Source: Paenibacillus phytohabitans (lineage in GTDB: Bacteria; Bacillota; Bacilli; Paenibacillales; Paenibacillaceae). From it: DNA of 64,000 nt. The position numbers and the translations under genes were made by a program. The stretch lies in the NCBI RefSeq assembly GCF_013141775.1, contig NZ_WHOB01000097.1, forward strand, positions 124,001 to 188,000, read 5' to 3'. Below are positions 62,376-64,000 of this stretch, piece after piece. The notes beneath the pieces were generated by a model. That model ran no database searches. It was not told the DNA's origin and saw only the letters and a program-made list of their open reading frames with translations. The stretch's first letter is position 1; each line of letters begins with the position of its first letter.

Positions 62376-63548
62376 ATGAACACAGCACGCAATGGCCGTC
62401 CCCCTGAGGCCGTATATATTCATATCCCGTTTTGCACCAATAAGTGCTTCTACTGTGATTTCAATTCCTATGTCCTGAAGGATCAGCCGGTCATGGAGTA
62501 TCTGTATGCCCTTGACCGTGAGATGGAGCTGACCGTGAAGAACACGCCTCCCGGTGTAATCAAGACTATTTTTGTCGGCGGCGGTACGCCTACAGTGCTT
62601 AAACCGGATGAGATGGCATATTTCCTGCAATCGGTCCGCAGACACTTCCCGCAGTGGGATGAGAATATCGAGTTCTCTATGGAAGCTAATCCCGGCACTA
62701 CCGATATAGATAAGCTCAGAGTAATGAAGGAAGGCGGCGTCAACCGGGTCAGCTTCGGCGTTCAGGCGTTCCAGAACGAGCTGCTGAGCGGAATCGGCCG
62801 CATTCATGATGTGGATGATGTCTACCGCAGTCTGGAGAATGCCCGCGCGGCCGGGCTGGATAATCTTTCGCTGGATCTGATGTTCGGCCTGCCGAACCAG
62901 ACGGTGGATATGCTGAGAGAGAGCATCGACAAGGCGCTGGCGCTGGATCTTCCCCACTATTCTATCTATAGTCTCAAGGTTGAGGAGAACACGCTATTCC
63001 ACACCCTATTTAATAAGAACAAACTTCCCCTGCCGAATGAAGAGGATGAGCTGGCGATGTATCTGCTGCTTATGTCCACCATGGAAGCTGCGGGTTATAC
63101 GCAATATGAGATCAGCAATTTTGCCAAGCCGGGGATGGAGAGCCGCCACAATATTACCTACTGGCGTAACGAGGATTATTATGGCCTCGGTGCCGGGGCG
63201 CACGGATATGTAGGCCGCCAGCGGCATATGAATATCAAGGGCGTTAATCCGTATAATGAAGCTACGCGCAGCGGGCTGCCCCGTCTGGACAGCTTCCCTA
63301 TCTCCGAGCAGGAGGCGATGGAGGATTTCATGATGGTCGGCCTGCGGATGCGCGAAGGGGTGTCGGATACGGCATTCCGCTCACAATTCGGGAAGTCGCT
63401 GGAGGATATTTTTGCGGGATCGCTGCATAAAATGCTTAAGGCAGGGCTGCTGGAGCAGACGGGGGACACCTATCGTCTGAGCAAGCAGGGAATCCTGTTC
63501 GGCAACGATGTATTTGGAGAATTTGTCGGTGCTTTGACAGAAGTTTAA
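62376..63548 (+). CDS. hemW: HemW, radical SAM haem chaperone
   Basis: HemW is a radical SAM protein related to coproporphyrinogen III oxidase. The 390-residue protein has YIHIPFC-x3-C-x2-C (C20, C24, C27), GGGTPT, and the C-terminal HemN domain. ATG at 62376 follows AAAGGAGACAG. A third Cys as in HemN's extended motif (CYYC-G) is not clear, so HemW is preferred over HemN. Confidence 0.92.
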   Translation: MNTARNGRPPEAVYIHIPFCTNKCFYCDFNSYVLKDQPVMEYLYALDREMELTVKNTPPGVIKTIFVGGGTPTVLKPDEMAYFLQSVRRHFPQWDENIEFSMEANPGTTDIDKLRVMKEGGVNRVSFGVQAFQNELLSGIGRIHDVDDVYRSLENARAAGLDNLSLDLMFGLPNQTVDMLRESIDKALALDLPHYSIYSLKVEENTLFHTLFNKNKLPLPNEEDELAMYLLLMSTMEAAGYTQYEISNFAKPGMESRHNITYWRNEDYYGLGAGAHGYVGRQRHMNIKGVNPYNEATRSGLPRLDSFPISEQEAMEDFMMVGLRMREGVSDTAFRSQFGKSLEDIFAGSLHKMLKAGLLEQTGDTYRLSKQGILFGNDVFGEFVGALTEV

Positions 63549-63622
63549 TTTTAAAATACCCCTTGAATTGTAATTCACTCTGTTGTATATTTATTCATAT
63601 TAACAACGAGGGGTGAGTCAAA

Positions 63623-64000
63623 GTGCTTGTCAAAACGGATATGTTCCGCCAGTCTTCTCCTGCGGGAGATCAACAAGTGATATGCAGAAATGCTACAGTG
63701 GAGGATGTAGAGCCGCTGTATCTGATGATAGAGGAATACGCTCAGCGCGGAATTATGCTGCCCCGTTCCAGGCAAGCACTGACCCGCCAGATCGATCAGT
63801 TCGTGATTGCCGAAATCGGCGGCAGATTTGTCGGCTGCGGATCCTTGTTCAGACTCGGAAGCGACCTCGTAGAGGTGCGTTCGATCGGTCTGCGCGATGA
63901 AGGCAAGGGCAAAGGCGTAGGCTCGATGATTCTGGAGAAGCTGACGGAAGAAGCCAGACGCCAGAAAATCCCGAAGATTATGGCTTTGACCTATGCCGTG
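63623..64000 (+). CDS. GNAT N-acetyltransferase, ArgA-like (partial)
   Basis: The open frame runs from GTG at 63623 (after GAGGGGTGA) to the window edge, 126 codons. It has a GNAT core with VEVRSIGLRDEGKGKGVGSMIL (acetyl-CoA loop R-x-x-G-x-G/A, near 92-107). Position after hemW and before hrcA fits the Paenibacillus-type order. The start is a single GTG and the end is outside the window. Confidence 0.85.
   Translation, partial: MLVKTDMFRQSSPAGDQQVICRNATVEDVEPLYLMIEEYAQRGIMLPRSRQALTRQIDQFVIAEIGGRFVGCGSLFRLGSDLVEVRSIGLRDEGKGKGVGSMILEKLTEEARRQKIPKIMALTYAV

Noticed and set aside
1..64000. tRNA or rRNA genes and tRNA-type attachment sites
   Set aside because: None recognised while reading; insertion is in comEC, not in a tRNA gene.

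Overview
The window reads as a Paenibacillus-type genome (endospore-forming Firmicute of moderate GC). The right part carries the conserved Bacillales order comEC - holA - rpsT(-) - gpr - spoIIP - yqxA-like - lepA - hemW. It includes sporulation genes, class Ib ribonucleotide reductase, SigW/RsiW and TTG/GTG starts behind strong Shine-Dalgarno sites. The genus is inferred from gene order and style, not from a marker search.

The left ~34.9 kb is markedly more AT-rich and is the interior and right end of a Tn7-like transposon. It opens with tniQ/tnsD (split by a one-base frameshift), tnsB (DD35E transposase) and tnsC (AAA+ regulator), and closes with a right end made of seven repeats of the form TTATCA-N7-TGG (the innermost GGG). 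Immediately after, at about 34898, the 3' portion of comEC resumes, so the element sits inside the competence gene comEC. The left end, the 5' part of comEC and any tnsA lie outside the window.

The cargo (about 4.6-34.7 kb) is dominated by anti-phage or conflict-type modules, mostly separated by long hairpin terminators. In order: an HExxH protein; a GNAT enzyme; a secreted protein of unknown role; an XRE regulator followed by a PD-(D/E)XK protein; an ABC three-component (ABC-3C) system (nuclease-like effector, middle component, DUF3732-type SMC-like ATPase) with a small follower; an operon of UvrD-like helicase, DarT-like ADP-ribosyltransferase and ADP-ribosylglycohydrolase with an extra C-terminal domain; an HNH endonuclease; a large helicase/nuclease/zinc-finger fusion with a PIN-domain partner; a Gabija-type pair (OLD-family nuclease plus UvrD-like helicase); a second HNH endonuclease; a sacsin/HSP90-like ATPase; a small coiled-coil protein; and a DUF429 RNase H-fold protein next to the transposon end. 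The helicase/DarT-like/ARH operon is the best candidate for a poorly described system, because the known DarTG pair uses a macrodomain antitoxin rather than an ARH-fold hydrolase.

The chromosomal part (34.9-64 kb) contains, between comEC and holA, about 18 kb absent from the Bacillus subtilis order: an alpha/beta hydrolase, nrdIEF with two NrdR-like boxes, a heterodimeric ABC exporter, a LacI-family regulator, an ECF sigma/anti-sigma pair, a KDG module (LacI-type regulator, kdgK, kdgA) and sigW-rsiW. Intergenic spacers carry three kinds of repeat: two four-unit clusters of GCGGACT quasi-palindromes, a ~120 bp imperfect palindrome, and a 63 bp tandem repeat upstream of kdgK. No tRNA, rRNA or CRISPR array was seen.
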